Below are positions 6,488 to 14,244 of a DNA stretch of 16,139 bases, in pieces; position 1 is the stretch's first letter, and every line of letters begins with the position of its first letter. The position numbers and the translations under genes were made by a program. The notes beneath the pieces are model-generated. The model searched no databases. It was not told where the DNA came from and was given only the letters and a program-made list of their open reading frames with translations. The stretch comes from JAGMES01 sp023128035 (GTDB lineage: Bacteria > Bacillota > Halanaerobiia > DY22613), in the NCBI GenBank assembly GCA_030627905.1, contig DAOVRZ010000122.1:1-16139 (forward strand). The letters are read 5' to 3'.

Positions 6488-6514
6488 AGTATATGCCATC
6501 AAACGGTGACATAT
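6488..6514 (-). promoter_or_regulatory. Sigma-E-like promoter for spoVB
   Basis: On the minus strand ATA (6514-6512) is followed after 16 bases by CATATACT (6495-6488). This agrees with the Bacillus sigma-E consensus (-35 ATA, 16-18 bases, -10 CATAYAHT) and with spoVB being a mother-cell gene in B. subtilis. The leader would be about 85 bases. Short motifs in AT-rich DNA arise by chance, so the regulatory context carries part of the weight. Confidence 0.4.
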
Positions 6515-6540
6515 AACTCAACTATGAAAGTATAATGCTT

Positions 6541-6586
6541 AATAAAATAAAACACCCTGAAATCAAATTTTACCTTGACTTCAGGG
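6541..6586 (-). terminator. Terminator of the GGDEF gene
   Basis: On the minus strand CCCTGAAGTCAA (6586-6575) pairs with TTGATTTCAGGG (6566-6555) over 12 bp with one G-T pair and an 8-base loop. It is followed by GTGTTTTATTTTATT. It lies just after the stop codon of the GGDEF gene and separates it from spoVB. Confidence 0.8.
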
Positions 6587-6594
6587 TTTAAATC

Positions 6595-7020
6595 TTACAA
6601 ACAGATGATTTTGTTTTTGCCCAAATCCTTAGCTTTTTTTAACGCTGTTTCTGCTGTTTCAAAATTAGATCCAACACCAGCACTAAAGATAATTCGTAAT
6701 TCCTTATTCACTGAGGGAAAGTAAAATCCGTGGAAATGCTCTCGAATATCATCAAGGAGAACTTTGGCTTCATTCACACTTAAGCCCTTGAAGAAAATTA
6801 AAAATTCATCATGCAAAAGTCTACCTAAAATGTGGCGAGTATCAATATTAGTTTTTAAAACATCTGCTGTTTTCTTTAATACTTCATCCCCTACACTGTG
6901 ACCATAAACTTCATTAAAACTTTTAAAATTGTCCAAATCGACTATAGCATAACTTCCTTCAAGAGAACTAACTTGGTTAAAAAATGTTTCTTTACTGTTT
7001 AAGCCGGTTAACTTGTCCAC
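6595..7020 (-). CDS. Single-domain GGDEF-family protein with degenerate signature
   Basis: A 141-residue protein consisting only of a GGDEF fold: D-K-L-T-G-L-N at the start, the metal-binding I-V-D-L-D-N-F-K (D28, D30), N-x-x-x-G-H-x-x-G-D, and the C-terminal F-S-A-G-V-G. The catalytic GG(D/E)EF loop reads L-H-D-E-F (69-73), so both glycines are lost and diguanylate cyclase activity is doubtful; it may bind nucleotide or act as a regulator. There is no sensor or membrane domain. GTG 7020 is chosen because GAGGTGA lies 8 bases upstream. An in-frame GTG at 7032 would give four more residues, but it overlaps that ribosome site. It has its own terminator and is divergent from the rubrerythrin gene. 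Confidence 0.78.
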   Translation of the reverse strand: MDKLTGLNSKETFFNQVSSLEGSYAIVDLDNFKSFNEVYGHSVGDEVLKKTADVLKTNIDTRHILGRLLHDEFLIFFKGLSVNEAKVLLDDIREHFHGFYFPSVNKELRIIFSAGVGSNFETAETALKKAKDLGKNKIICL

Positions 7021-7121
7021 GTTACCACTCACCTCTCGTAAAAAAATTTGATGTGAATTGTAAATATTTATTCGCGATTTACTAGTAGTTTTCCTTTAAA
7101 TATTTTAAAAATTTTGATTTT

Positions 7122-7157
7122 ACCAAATTTTTTTTTTAAAAATCAAAAAAATTTGGT
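7122..7157. repeat. AT-rich perfect inverted repeat in divergent promoter region
   Basis: ACCAAATTTTTTT (7122-7134) and AAAAAAATTTGGT (7145-7157) form a 13-bp perfect stem with a 10-base loop, midway between the divergent GGDEF and rubrerythrin genes. It could be a regulator site or an upstream curved-DNA element. It is not placed to end either gene. Confidence 0.45.
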
Positions 7158-7174
7158 TTTAAATTAGTCTGATA

Positions 7175-7206
7175 GCTAAAAATATATTATAAATGTAATT
7201 TTTAGC
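7175..7206. repeat. 9-bp inverted repeat upstream of rubrerythrin promoter
   Basis: GCTAAAAAT (7175-7183) and ATTTTTAGC (7198-7206) are perfect inverted arms separated by 14 bases, about 30 bases before the rubrerythrin -35 box. The spacing suits a dimeric DNA-binding protein, but no specific regulator can be named. Confidence 0.35.
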
Positions 7207-7236
7207 CAAGAAGAGTACAAAAATTTCAAGAAAGTA

Positions 7237-7265
7237 TTGACAGAAAGAAAAAGCTAGTTTATAAT
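7237..7265 (+). promoter_or_regulatory. Consensus sigma-A promoter for the rubrerythrin gene
   Basis: TTGACA (7237-7242) and TATAAT (7260-7265) are both perfect and 17 bases apart, the strongest promoter in the window. The start point would be about 7272. The -10 box begins TTATAAT, one half of a PerR-type box, and is followed by the partial inverted repeat GTAAT...ATTAC (7266-7289), so peroxide-responsive control is possible. The match to a full PerR box is poor. Confidence 0.85.
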
Positions 7266-7311
7266 GTAATTAATAAAAGTAATTATTACTAATAAGAAGG
7301 GGCTACATATT

Positions 7312-7671
7312 ATGTCTAAAAAAACAGTTGAAAATTTGAAAGCTGCATTTGCTGGTGAGAGTCAGGCTAGAAATAAGTATACGTTTTTTGCTAAAGTTGC
7401 AAGAAAAGAAGGATGGTTAGAAATTGCTGAAGAAGAGGGCGAAAAGAAAGCTGCTCGTTATTTCAGAACTGTTATTGATGTAGAAAAGCATCATGCTGAA
7501 GTATTTGCAGATTTGAAAAAACGTTTAGAAAATGGTGAGTTTCTGAAGTCTGATGAATCAGTTAAATGGAAGTGTCGGGTATGTGGTTATATTCATGATG
7601 GAACTACTCCACCTGAAGTTTGCCCACTTTGCATTCATCCAGCTAAGCATTATGAGATTTATAAAGGCTAA
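7312..7671 (+). CDS. rbr: Short rubrerythrin: half diiron bundle plus rubredoxin domain
   Basis: Rubrerythrins reduce hydrogen peroxide in anaerobes using a four-helix diiron domain and a C-terminal rubredoxin. This 119-residue protein has helix A (A-F-A-G-E-S-Q-A-R-N-K-Y, ligand E16) followed directly by the last helix (V-E-K-H-H, ligands E58 and H61), then an intact rubredoxin site (C88-x-x-C91, C104-x-x-C107). Usual rubrerythrins have about 165-195 residues. The two middle helices with ExxH and the ExxE ligands are missing, without any frameshift. A homodimer would bring together two E plus two ExxH sets, the normal ligand count of a ferritin-like diiron site. AAGGGG (7297-7302) lies 9 bases before the ATG. 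It is transcribed from its own consensus promoter. Confidence 0.88.
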   Translation: MSKKTVENLKAAFAGESQARNKYTFFAKVARKEGWLEIAEEEGEKKAARYFRTVIDVEKHHAEVFADLKKRLENGEFLKSDESVKWKCRVCGYIHDGTTPPEVCPLCIHPAKHYEIYKG

Positions 7672-7731
7672 CTTTGCAATAATTTTGAAAAAATAAAATG
7701 CATTCATTTTCTATAACTAGGGTATAATAAA

Positions 7732-7784
7732 GACTAATTGATCAGAACGGATAAAAGAAGATAGTGTTGGAATACTAATTAGTC
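7732..7784 (+). other. Inverted repeat in the leader of the 2H phosphoesterase gene
   Basis: GACTAATT (7732-7739) and AATTAGTC (7777-7784) are perfect 8-base inverted arms. The right arm is itself part of a palindrome ACTAATTAGT (7774-7783). They lie just downstream of a perfect TATAAT (7723-7728) that has no good -35 at 16-18 bases. This 155-base gap (7672-7826) holds no convincing terminator for the rubrerythrin gene, only a weak AAAATG/CATTTT hairpin (7695-7710). Confidence 0.3.
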
Positions 7785-7826
7785 AGGAGATAATTTTCCA
7801 GACTTTTTTATATGGTAGGTGAGATA

Positions 7827-8405
7827 ATGAGTAGAGATATTTATCAACAAGTTTTTTTAGTGATTATTCCTGAACCTCCTACAAAGAGGATCGCAAAACA
7901 AATTCAGAGGGAGGTTAATCAAAAATATAATTTATATGAAGTATTACCTGAACTGCATGTTACCCTTGAGACGGTTACTATAACGAGAAAAGAGGAAATT
8001 GATTTACTGATTTGGGCAATTGATGAAATCGCTAGAAAAATAATACCATTTCCTATAAAGATAAATGACTTCGCATGTTTTGATCCACCTTACAAATCGG
8101 TATATCTAAATGTAATAAAAACAGAACCTCTGATCCATCTTTATCAGCAGGTTCAATCGCGATTTAAGAAATTGGGATTTATGGTGAAGGAATATCCTGA
8201 AGGGATTCATTTTCATATGACCATAGCTTCCAAAACTTTTGCAGATCGTGAGTGGTCTAATAATGAGTATCGACAAGCGTGTGAAGAGTTAAAAAGTCTT
8301 TCTGTAGAATCTGATTTTGTCTTTAAATCGTTAGAGTTGTGGTATCCAGATTTAGACCCTGAACGTCGAATATTGGCACGGTTTCCTTTGGAATCAAATA
8401 CGTGA
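7827..8405 (+). CDS. 2'-5' RNA ligase family / 2H phosphoesterase
   Basis: A 192-residue protein with the two HxT motifs that define 2H phosphoesterases: H44-V-T46 in E-L-H-V-T-L-E and H130-M-T132 in I-H-F-H-M-T-I-A. The length and spacing fit the LigT/ThpR/YjcG-like branch, which opens or forms 2',5' or 2',3'-cyclic phosphodiester bonds in RNA or small nucleotides; the natural substrate is usually unknown. The ATG at 7827 is preferred because AGG in TAGGTGAG (7816-7823) lies 7 bases upstream. The in-frame ATG at 7812 has no ribosome site, the nearest AGGAGA being 21 bases away. The gene ends at a strong terminator, so it is probably monocistronic. Confidence 0.82.
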   Translation: MSRDIYQQVFLVIIPEPPTKRIAKQIQREVNQKYNLYEVLPELHVTLETVTITRKEEIDLLIWAIDEIARKIIPFPIKINDFACFDPPYKSVYLNVIKTEPLIHLYQQVQSRFKKLGFMVKEYPEGIHFHMTIASKTFADREWSNNEYRQACEELKSLSVESDFVFKSLELWYPDLDPERRILARFPLESNT

Positions 8406-8437
8406 AGCTATTGAATTAAAAATTCAATAGCTTTTTT
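8405..8437 (+). terminator. Rho-independent terminator of the 2H phosphoesterase gene
   Basis: AGCTATTGAATT (8406-8417) and AATTCAATAGCT (8421-8432) form a perfect 12-bp stem with an AAA loop, followed by a run of six Ts (8432-8437). It starts right at the stop codon. Confidence 0.92.
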
Positions 8438-8512
8438 CTTTTAAAGGAAAATTATAATAAAAAAAGCATATACATAAGCGAGGAGATCAAATTTTCTAAG
8501 GAGGCGAATAGA

Positions 8513-10183
8513 TTGAATGCATTATTGGTAGCAGTCGTAGTTATGGTGATTTTTTATGTTGCGTATCGGTTCTATGGTACTTATATTAGTATCAAAATAT
8601 TTGAGCTTAATCCGAATCGGGTTACTCCAGCTCATGAGTTTCAGGATAATGTTGACTTTGTGCCTACAAATAAGAATGTTCTTTTTGGGCATCATTTTAC
8701 TTCAATTGCAGGAGCCGCTCCAATTGTAGGGCCAGCCATTGCTGTTATCTGGGGATGGGTACCTGCGCTTTTGTGGATTGTTTTCGGTACAATCTTTTTG
8801 GGAGCAGTTCATGATTTTGGGTCATTGGTTGTTTCACTCAGATATAAAGGACGTTCTGTGGGTGATATTACCGAAAAACTTATTGGTCCTCGTGCAAAAT
8901 TTCTTTTTATGTTGATTATCTTTTTTGCTTTGACTATTGTTATTGCAGTCTTTGCATTGGTTATTGCTTCACTTTTTATGGCAAATCCAAGTACTGTATT
9001 TCCGATATTTTTGGAGATACCTTTGGCTATTGCTTTGGGCTTTCTCGTATACAAGAAAGGTAAAAAGACAACGATTCCAGCTATCATTGCAGTAATTATC
9101 CTCTATTTTTCAATTTGGGCGGGGCTTCATTTGCCATTTCATATGCCTGCTCTCTTCGGTTCTGAATTAATGACCTGGATAGTAGTACTATTAGTTTACT
9201 GTTACATAGCTTCTATTTTACCAGTTTGGACATTGCTTCAACCCAGGGATTATCTTAACTCTCACCAGCTTTTTGTGGGTTTAGGTTTAATGGCTTTAGG
9301 TCTTGTGGTTGCACGTCCTCAGATTGTGGCCCCAGCGTTTAATGCGTCTCCTTCTGGCGCTCCGAGTATGTTACCATTTCTTTTTATTACAATAGCCTGT
9401 GGAGCGATCTCTGGATTCCACAGCCTGGTTTCATCAGGAACTACGGTCAAACAGCTTAATGTAGAAACAGATGCCAAAAGAATTGGTTATGGTGGTATGA
9501 TCGCTGAAGGTGTGTTGGCTCTTTTTGCTGTTTTAGCTTGTACTGCAGGTTTTGCTTCTAAAGCAGATTGGGCAATTCATTATGCCAGTTGGGATGCAGC
9601 TCAAGGGTTGGCGGCAAAAGTAGGTGCTTTTGTCAACGGAGGAGCGTCATTCTTGAATGCTTATGGCATTCCTGCTGAATTGGCTCAAGCGATCATTGCA
9701 GTAATTGTCATTAGTTTTGCTGCGACTACTTTAGACTCAGCAACCAGGATTCAACGATATGTTATTTCAGAGATTTCTGAGACAATTAAGTTGAAGCCTT
9801 TGACTAATCGTTATTCAGCTACCTTAGTTGCTGTTGTAACAGCTTTTCTGTTAAGTATGATTAATGGAGGAAAAGGTGGTCTTATTCTCTGGCCTCTCTT
9901 TGGGGTAGTAAATCAACTTTTGGCTGCTTTGGCCTTGTTGGTTATTACTGTCTATCTCTATAGGCGGGCTAAATCTGTTAAATATACTCTTCTTCCGATG
10001 ATCTTTATGATGATTATGACAGGTTGGGCGATGGTGATTAATTTGCAGAATTATATTAACCAGGGGGATATTCTCTTGACTGTTCTGGGTGCAATTATCT
10101 TTATTTTGGAGATTTGGATGATCTTTGAAGCCTGGTTTGTATGGAGGAAGAATAAGATAGGAAACATTGGGTTTAAAAGGTAA
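8513..10183 (+). CDS. cstA: CstA-family carbon starvation / pyruvate-type transporter
   Basis: A 556-residue polytopic membrane protein. The signature F-G-H-H-F-T-S-I-A-G-A-A-P-I-V-G-P-A (residues 58-75), G-A-V-H-D-F-G-S-L-V near 95-105, and the late S-S-G-T-T-V-K-Q-L and F-A-A-T-T-L-D-S-A-T-R-I-Q-R segments are diagnostic of CstA/BtsT. Known members take up pyruvate or peptides under starvation. This length belongs to the shorter Gram-positive/clostridial class (E. coli CstA is about 700 residues). The start is TTG, supported by AAGGAGG (8498-8504) 8 bases upstream. It has its own terminator. No btsSR-like two-component genes are adjacent. Confidence 0.92.
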   Translation: MNALLVAVVVMVIFYVAYRFYGTYISIKIFELNPNRVTPAHEFQDNVDFVPTNKNVLFGHHFTSIAGAAPIVGPAIAVIWGWVPALLWIVFGTIFLGAVHDFGSLVVSLRYKGRSVGDITEKLIGPRAKFLFMLIIFFALTIVIAVFALVIASLFMANPSTVFPIFLEIPLAIALGFLVYKKGKKTTIPAIIAVIILYFSIWAGLHLPFHMPALFGSELMTWIVVLLVYCYIASILPVWTLLQPRDYLNSHQLFVGLGLMALGLVVARPQIVAPAFNASPSGAPSMLPFLFITIACGAISGFHSLVSSGTTVKQLNVETDAKRIGYGGMIAEGVLALFAVLACTAGFASKADWAIHYASWDAAQGLAAKVGAFVNGGASFLNAYGIPAELAQAIIAVIVISFAATTLDSATRIQRYVISEISETIKLKPLTNRYSATLVAVVTAFLLSMINGGKGGLILWPLFGVVNQLLAALALLVITVYLYRRAKSVKYTLLPMIFMMIMTGWAMVINLQNYINQGDILLTVLGAIIFILEIWMIFEAWFVWRKNKIGNIGFKR

Positions 10184-10200
10184 AATTATATATAATGATT

Positions 10201-10232
10201 AGAGGTGTGAGGGTAGATTCACACCTCTTTTT
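10201..10232 (+). terminator. Rho-independent terminator of cstA
   Basis: AGAGGTGTGA (10201-10210) pairs perfectly with TCACACCTCT (10219-10228) around an 8-base loop, followed by TTTTT. It isolates cstA from the germination operon. Confidence 0.93.
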
Positions 10233-10248
10233 AATTAATATAAGAGTC

Positions 10249-10279
10249 TGAATTTTTATCATATCTTAGTGGCATAATA
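10249..10279 (+). promoter_or_regulatory. Sigma-G-like promoter of the germination operon
   Basis: TGAATT (10249-10254) is followed after 18 bases by CATAATA (10273-10279). This fits the forespore sigma-G consensus (TGNATA, 17-18 bases, CATNNTA) apart from the last -35 base. gerA-type operons are sigma-G dependent in Bacillus, and the leader of about 30 bases ends at the gerA ribosome site. No sigma-A-like pair is seen here. Confidence 0.55.
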
Positions 10280-10316
10280 ACAATATACCTAATTAAATTT
10301 GGAAGGATGAGGAGAA

Positions 10317-11915
10317 ATGATTGTAAGGCTTTTAAGAAAGATAAGAATTTTTATGAAAAAAAATTTTGAGAACAATTCTTCATTTTCTGCAAAATCACCT
10401 TCTGAGATTCAAATAGCAAAAAATTTGAAAACGAATTTAAAAAATTTAAAAGGAGTTTTTGGTAGTAGTTCTGATCTTAATATACGAGAGTTTGATTTTG
10501 GAATAAATAATGAAATCAAAGCAGCTGTAATATTTATAGATGGTTTGGTGGAAAAAACTGTAGTGAATGAAAACATAATGAAACCTCTTATGATAGAGGT
10601 TCGGATTGCTGATCCGACTTTCTTGACAGATAAGGGGAATTTATTTACAAGAATAAAAAAGAATATTCTTACATTTGTAGAGCTAGTAGAAGTTAATGTA
10701 TTTGAAGAAATAGTTGATGGAATTCTTTCAGGGGAAACTATTCTTTTAATTGATGGCTATAAAGATGCTTTGAAAATAGGTAATAGAGGTTGGGAAGCCA
10801 GAAGTATTCAAGAGCCACAAACAGAGGTAGTCGTAAGGGGTCCTAGGGAAGGTTTTATTGAAGCTTTACGCACAAATACAGCTTTAATTAGAAGAAAGAT
10901 TAAAAGCCCTAACCTAATATTTGAAAGTATGAAAATTGGTAGGGTTACAAAGACGGATATTTGTATCGCCTATATTCATGGAATTGTAAATGATAAAATT
11001 GTTAATGAATTAAAAATTAGACTTAGTAGAATTGATATTGATGGTATTTTGGAATCTGGATATATAGAGCAGTTAATTGAAGATGCGCCATTCTCGATAT
11101 TTCCAACAATAGGAAATTCAGAAAAACCAGATGTCGTTTCAGCTAAGTTATTGGAAGGAAGGGTGGCTGTTATTACTGATGGAACACCTATCGTTTTAAC
11201 ACTTCCCTACATATTTGTTGAAGCATTACAAAGCAGTGAGGATTACTATTCTAGATTGTGGCTTAGTACGTTAATAAGATGGATTAGGATATTAGCATTA
11301 CTTACAACTATATTTTTACCTGGAGTTTATATAGCGGCACAATCATATCATCCTGAAATGATCCCAACAGCACTTCTTATCTCAATGGCTGCTGCTAGAG
11401 AAGGAATTCCTTTTCCGGCATTTGTAGAAGTATTTGTTTTGGGATTATTCTTCGAAGTATTGAGAGAGGCGGGTATAAGGATGCCCAGAGCAATAGGACA
11501 GGCTGTAAGTATTGTAGGGGCTTTGGTTCTGGGAGAGGCTGCTGTTAATGCTGGGCTTGTTAGTAATCCTGTGGTTATGGTTACTGCTATTGCAGGAATT
11601 TCAGGGTTTGTCGTGCCTGCTCATTCGGATTCAGTAACTATTATGAGATTTATATGTTCAATTCTAGCTACAATTTCAGGACTTTTTGGAATTATGATCG
11701 GATCTATTTTTATGCTGATACATCTAGCTAGTTTACGATCATTTGGAGTTCCATATCTATCACCATTAGCTCCAAGTATCCTTTCCGATTTGAAAGATGT
11801 AGCAATTAGGGCGCCAATTTGGGCTATGCGTAAAAGGCCACATCTTTTAGGAACGAAAAATCCAGAGAGATTAGAAACTATTGAAGCGCCCCATCCGCCA
11901 AAAGATGAAAAATAG
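10317..11915 (+). CDS. gerAA: Spore germination receptor subunit A (GerA family)
   Basis: This 532-residue protein has the A-subunit layout: a hydrophilic N-terminal region to about residue 290 (with the conserved N-I-R-E-F-D-F and R-G-P-R-E-G-F segments), then a membrane region containing A-A-A-R-E-G-I-P-F-P-A-F-V-E, R-E-A-G-I-R-M-P, I-V-G-A-L-V-L-G-E-A-A-V and P-A-H-S-D-S, and a cytoplasmic tail. A subunits form the oligomeric core, proposed to be a nutrient-gated channel, in the spore inner membrane. ATG 10317 follows AAGGATGAGGAG. A second in-frame ATG at 10353 has no ribosome site. It is first in a three-gene operon. Which paralogue (gerA, gerB, gerK) it matches cannot be told, so the symbol is family-level. 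Confidence 0.93.
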   Translation: MIVRLLRKIRIFMKKNFENNSSFSAKSPSEIQIAKNLKTNLKNLKGVFGSSSDLNIREFDFGINNEIKAAVIFIDGLVEKTVVNENIMKPLMIEVRIADPTFLTDKGNLFTRIKKNILTFVELVEVNVFEEIVDGILSGETILLIDGYKDALKIGNRGWEARSIQEPQTEVVVRGPREGFIEALRTNTALIRRKIKSPNLIFESMKIGRVTKTDICIAYIHGIVNDKIVNELKIRLSRIDIDGILESGYIEQLIEDAPFSIFPTIGNSEKPDVVSAKLLEGRVAVITDGTPIVLTLPYIFVEALQSSEDYYSRLWLSTLIRWIRILALLTTIFLPGVYIAAQSYHPEMIPTALLISMAAAREGIPFPAFVEVFVLGLFFEVLREAGIRMPRAIGQAVSIVGALVLGEAAVNAGLVSNPVVMVTAIAGISGFVVPAHSDSVTIMRFICSILATISGLFGIMIGSIFMLIHLASLRSFGVPYLSPLAPSILSDLKDVAIRAPIWAMRKRPHLLGTKNPERLETIEAPHPPKDEK

Positions 11916-11953
11916 AAAAGCATTTATAATTATGAATAGGTTGGTGATTAAAC

Positions 11954-13048
11954 GTGTTTGAAAGTACGAAAATATCAAATAGGCAAATTATTTTTTTATT
12001 GATTATAGTAATTTCCTCAACAGGTATATTATATCTTCCTACTTCTGTGTATAAAGAAGCCAAACATGATAGTTGGGTTTCTGTAATCGCAGTAACGCTT
12101 TATGGGATTATTACTGCTTATGTTGTAGTGACTTTAGGTGTAATGTTTAAGGATCAAACAGTTATTCAGTATAGTCAGAAGATAGTTGGAAGAACATTTG
12201 GAAAAGTAATTGGTTTAAGCTATTTTGTATTTTTCATACACCTAAACACTATTGTAATCAGAGAATTTACAGAACTTCTTCAGGGACCTTTTTTTGCTGA
12301 AACGCCTTTATTATTTTTGACGATTGGGATTATTCTTCCATCAATATATGCTCTATATCAGGGATTGGAAGTCTTTGCAAGGGTTAATGAGATTATTTTT
12401 CCAATATTTTTTCTAATAGTGATTGGTATATTTATTTTGTCTTATAGAGATATGGATTTCATAAAATTAATTCCCGTTTTAGCGGAAGGATGGATGCCTG
12501 TTGCAAAGGCTGTATATTACCAAACTACTTGGTTTGGCGAAACAAGTGTCCTGCTAATATTAATACCATCTTTAAATCTCCCAGAAAAAGTGCGACGTTC
12601 AGCAATTATAAGTGTAATTTTTGCAGGAATTTTAGTTTTATTTTCAAATGTGGGGGTTATACTTGTCTTTGGCAGTCAAGTGGGGCAATTGACATATCCT
12701 TTTTTAACACTTGCTCGCTATGTAAGTCTGGCTGAAACTTTCGAAAGATTAGATTCTTTTGTTGTTTTTATTTGGGTGCTTGGTGTATTTGTAAAAATAG
12801 CTATACTCCATTATTGCGCTGTGATCTGTTTTACACAACTATTCAATCTTAAAGAGTATAAGAAAATTATTATACCTATAGGAGCTATGTTGGTGGTTCT
12901 TTCAATAATTCAATGGTCTAATTTTTTACAAACAATGGGAACATTAACAAAAAGACTTGTAACTCCATATGGAACAATGCAATTGGTTATCCCTTTAATC
13001 TTATTAATTATTGCAAAATTAAGGAAACTGGGGGGAAGGTATGAGTAA
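11954..13048 (+). CDS. gerAB: Spore germination receptor subunit B (GerB/permease type)
   Basis: A 364-residue integral membrane protein with about ten helices, of the amino-acid/polyamine/organocation permease-like endospore germination permease family. The N-terminal S-N-R-Q-I-I-F-L-L-I-I-V-I-S-S-T-G-I-L-Y-L-P is the typical first helix with its unwound Gly. B subunits bind the germinant (amino acids or sugars). The start is GTG 11954, with GGTGAT (11943-11948) 5 bases upstream. It lies 38 bases after gerA and overlaps gerC by 8 bases, indicating one transcript with coupled translation. The germinant cannot be predicted from sequence by eye. Confidence 0.93.
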   Translation: MFESTKISNRQIIFLLIIVISSTGILYLPTSVYKEAKHDSWVSVIAVTLYGIITAYVVVTLGVMFKDQTVIQYSQKIVGRTFGKVIGLSYFVFFIHLNTIVIREFTELLQGPFFAETPLLFLTIGIILPSIYALYQGLEVFARVNEIIFPIFFLIVIGIFILSYRDMDFIKLIPVLAEGWMPVAKAVYYQTTWFGETSVLLILIPSLNLPEKVRRSAIISVIFAGILVLFSNVGVILVFGSQVGQLTYPFLTLARYVSLAETFERLDSFVVFIWVLGVFVKIAILHYCAVICFTQLFNLKEYKKIIIPIGAMLVVLSIIQWSNFLQTMGTLTKRLVTPYGTMQLVIPLILLIIAKLRKLGGRYE

Positions 13049-14198
13049 GCAGAGTATTATAATGGTTATCATAGTCGTTTTGTTCTGTTTCACTACAGGT
13101 TGTTGGAATAGGTCTGAACTTAACGAGAAGGCTATAGTATCGGGATATGGGGTTGATTTAGGGGAAGAGAAAGATGAAATAAGATTGACAGCACAGATTA
13201 TACTTGCAGAAGCAATGAGTGCAGGTGGTGAGTCTGGAGAGAAAGAAACTGTAGGAATTGTATCAGGGACTGGAAATACAATTTTTAATATTGATAGAGA
13301 TCTTTTGCGTGAGACTGGTAGAAAACTTTTCGATTCACATAGTCATGTAATTATAATCGGAGAAGATGCTGCAAAACAGGGTATAGATAGATTTCTTGAT
13401 TTTTTTACGAGAGAACATGAGATTCGTCGTAGAAATTGGGTCTTAGTTGCAAAAGGTACAGCAAAGGAAGTTTTGGAAGCAAAATTGAAGTTTGAAAAAA
13501 TACCGACATTCGGAATAAGTAATCTTATTAATGCAGGTAATATTACATCAAAGACTGTGGCAGTTGATCTCAAGAGTTTTCTTGAAATGATTTCAAGTAA
13601 AACAATATCTCCATTTGCAACAGGAATAGAGGTTATCGAAGGTGATAATGGAGAAAAAGGTTTGAGATTAACTGACACAGGAGTTTTTAAGGATTATAAA
13701 TTACAGGGATGGCTTGATGAAAAAGAAACACGAGGTTTACTTTGGGTTATCGGAAAAGTTGGGAGTGGGATCATTGAAGTTAAGGTTCCAAAAAAAGAAG
13801 GAAAATATATTTCTATTGAGATTCTTAAGGCAAGTAGCAAAGTTAAACCTGAGATTAAAAATGGGTTTCTAACAATTTCAATAGAAGTAGTTCAAAGTGG
13901 AAGGATTGGAGAGCAACCTCCAGGTACAGGGTTAGAAAATATTGATGGAGTAAAAATTATAGAGAAAGTGGTTGAAAATAATATAAAAGATGAAATCCAA
14001 TCAGTACTTAAGAAAGCTCAGATGCTAAATACGGACATTTTTGGTTTTGGTGAAACTGTTTATAGAAAATATCCAAAAGAGTGGAGGACTCTTGAAAAGA
14101 ACTGGGATGGTATTTTTCCTAACATTAATGTTAATGTAAATGTGGAATCAACAATTATAAATCCTGGGATAATTGTAAAGCCAGCGAGCCCTGAGTAA
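13041..14198 (+). CDS. gerAC: Spore germination receptor lipoprotein subunit C (GerC family)
   Basis: A 385-residue protein with a lipoprotein signal ending F-T-T-G-C21, followed by the family hallmark C-W-N-R-S-E-L-N-E-K-A-I-V. The rest is hydrophilic and carries the Ger(x)C-type domains, including H-S-H-V-I-I-I-G-E near residue 100. C subunits are diacylated at the Cys and sit on the outer face of the spore inner membrane with the A and B subunits. A GGGGGAAGG run lies just before the ATG. It is the last gene of the operon. No hairpin terminator is visible in the 118 bases to the next gene, so some read-through into the downstream pair is possible. Confidence 0.93.
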   Translation: MSKQSIIMVIIVVLFCFTTGCWNRSELNEKAIVSGYGVDLGEEKDEIRLTAQIILAEAMSAGGESGEKETVGIVSGTGNTIFNIDRDLLRETGRKLFDSHSHVIIIGEDAAKQGIDRFLDFFTREHEIRRRNWVLVAKGTAKEVLEAKLKFEKIPTFGISNLINAGNITSKTVAVDLKSFLEMISSKTISPFATGIEVIEGDNGEKGLRLTDTGVFKDYKLQGWLDEKETRGLLWVIGKVGSGIIEVKVPKKEGKYISIEILKASSKVKPEIKNGFLTISIEVVQSGRIGEQPPGTGLENIDGVKIIEKVVENNIKDEIQSVLKKAQMLNTDIFGFGETVYRKYPKEWRTLEKNWDGIFPNINVNVNVESTIINPGIIVKPASPE

Positions 14199-14244
14199 GA
14201 GTGAGTTATTAAGAGAAAAATTGGGCGAAAAAATATATAATCTA

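Noticed and set aside
12490..12735. 81-codon frame inside gerB
   Set aside because: Lies wholly within the well-supported gerB reading frame in another phase.
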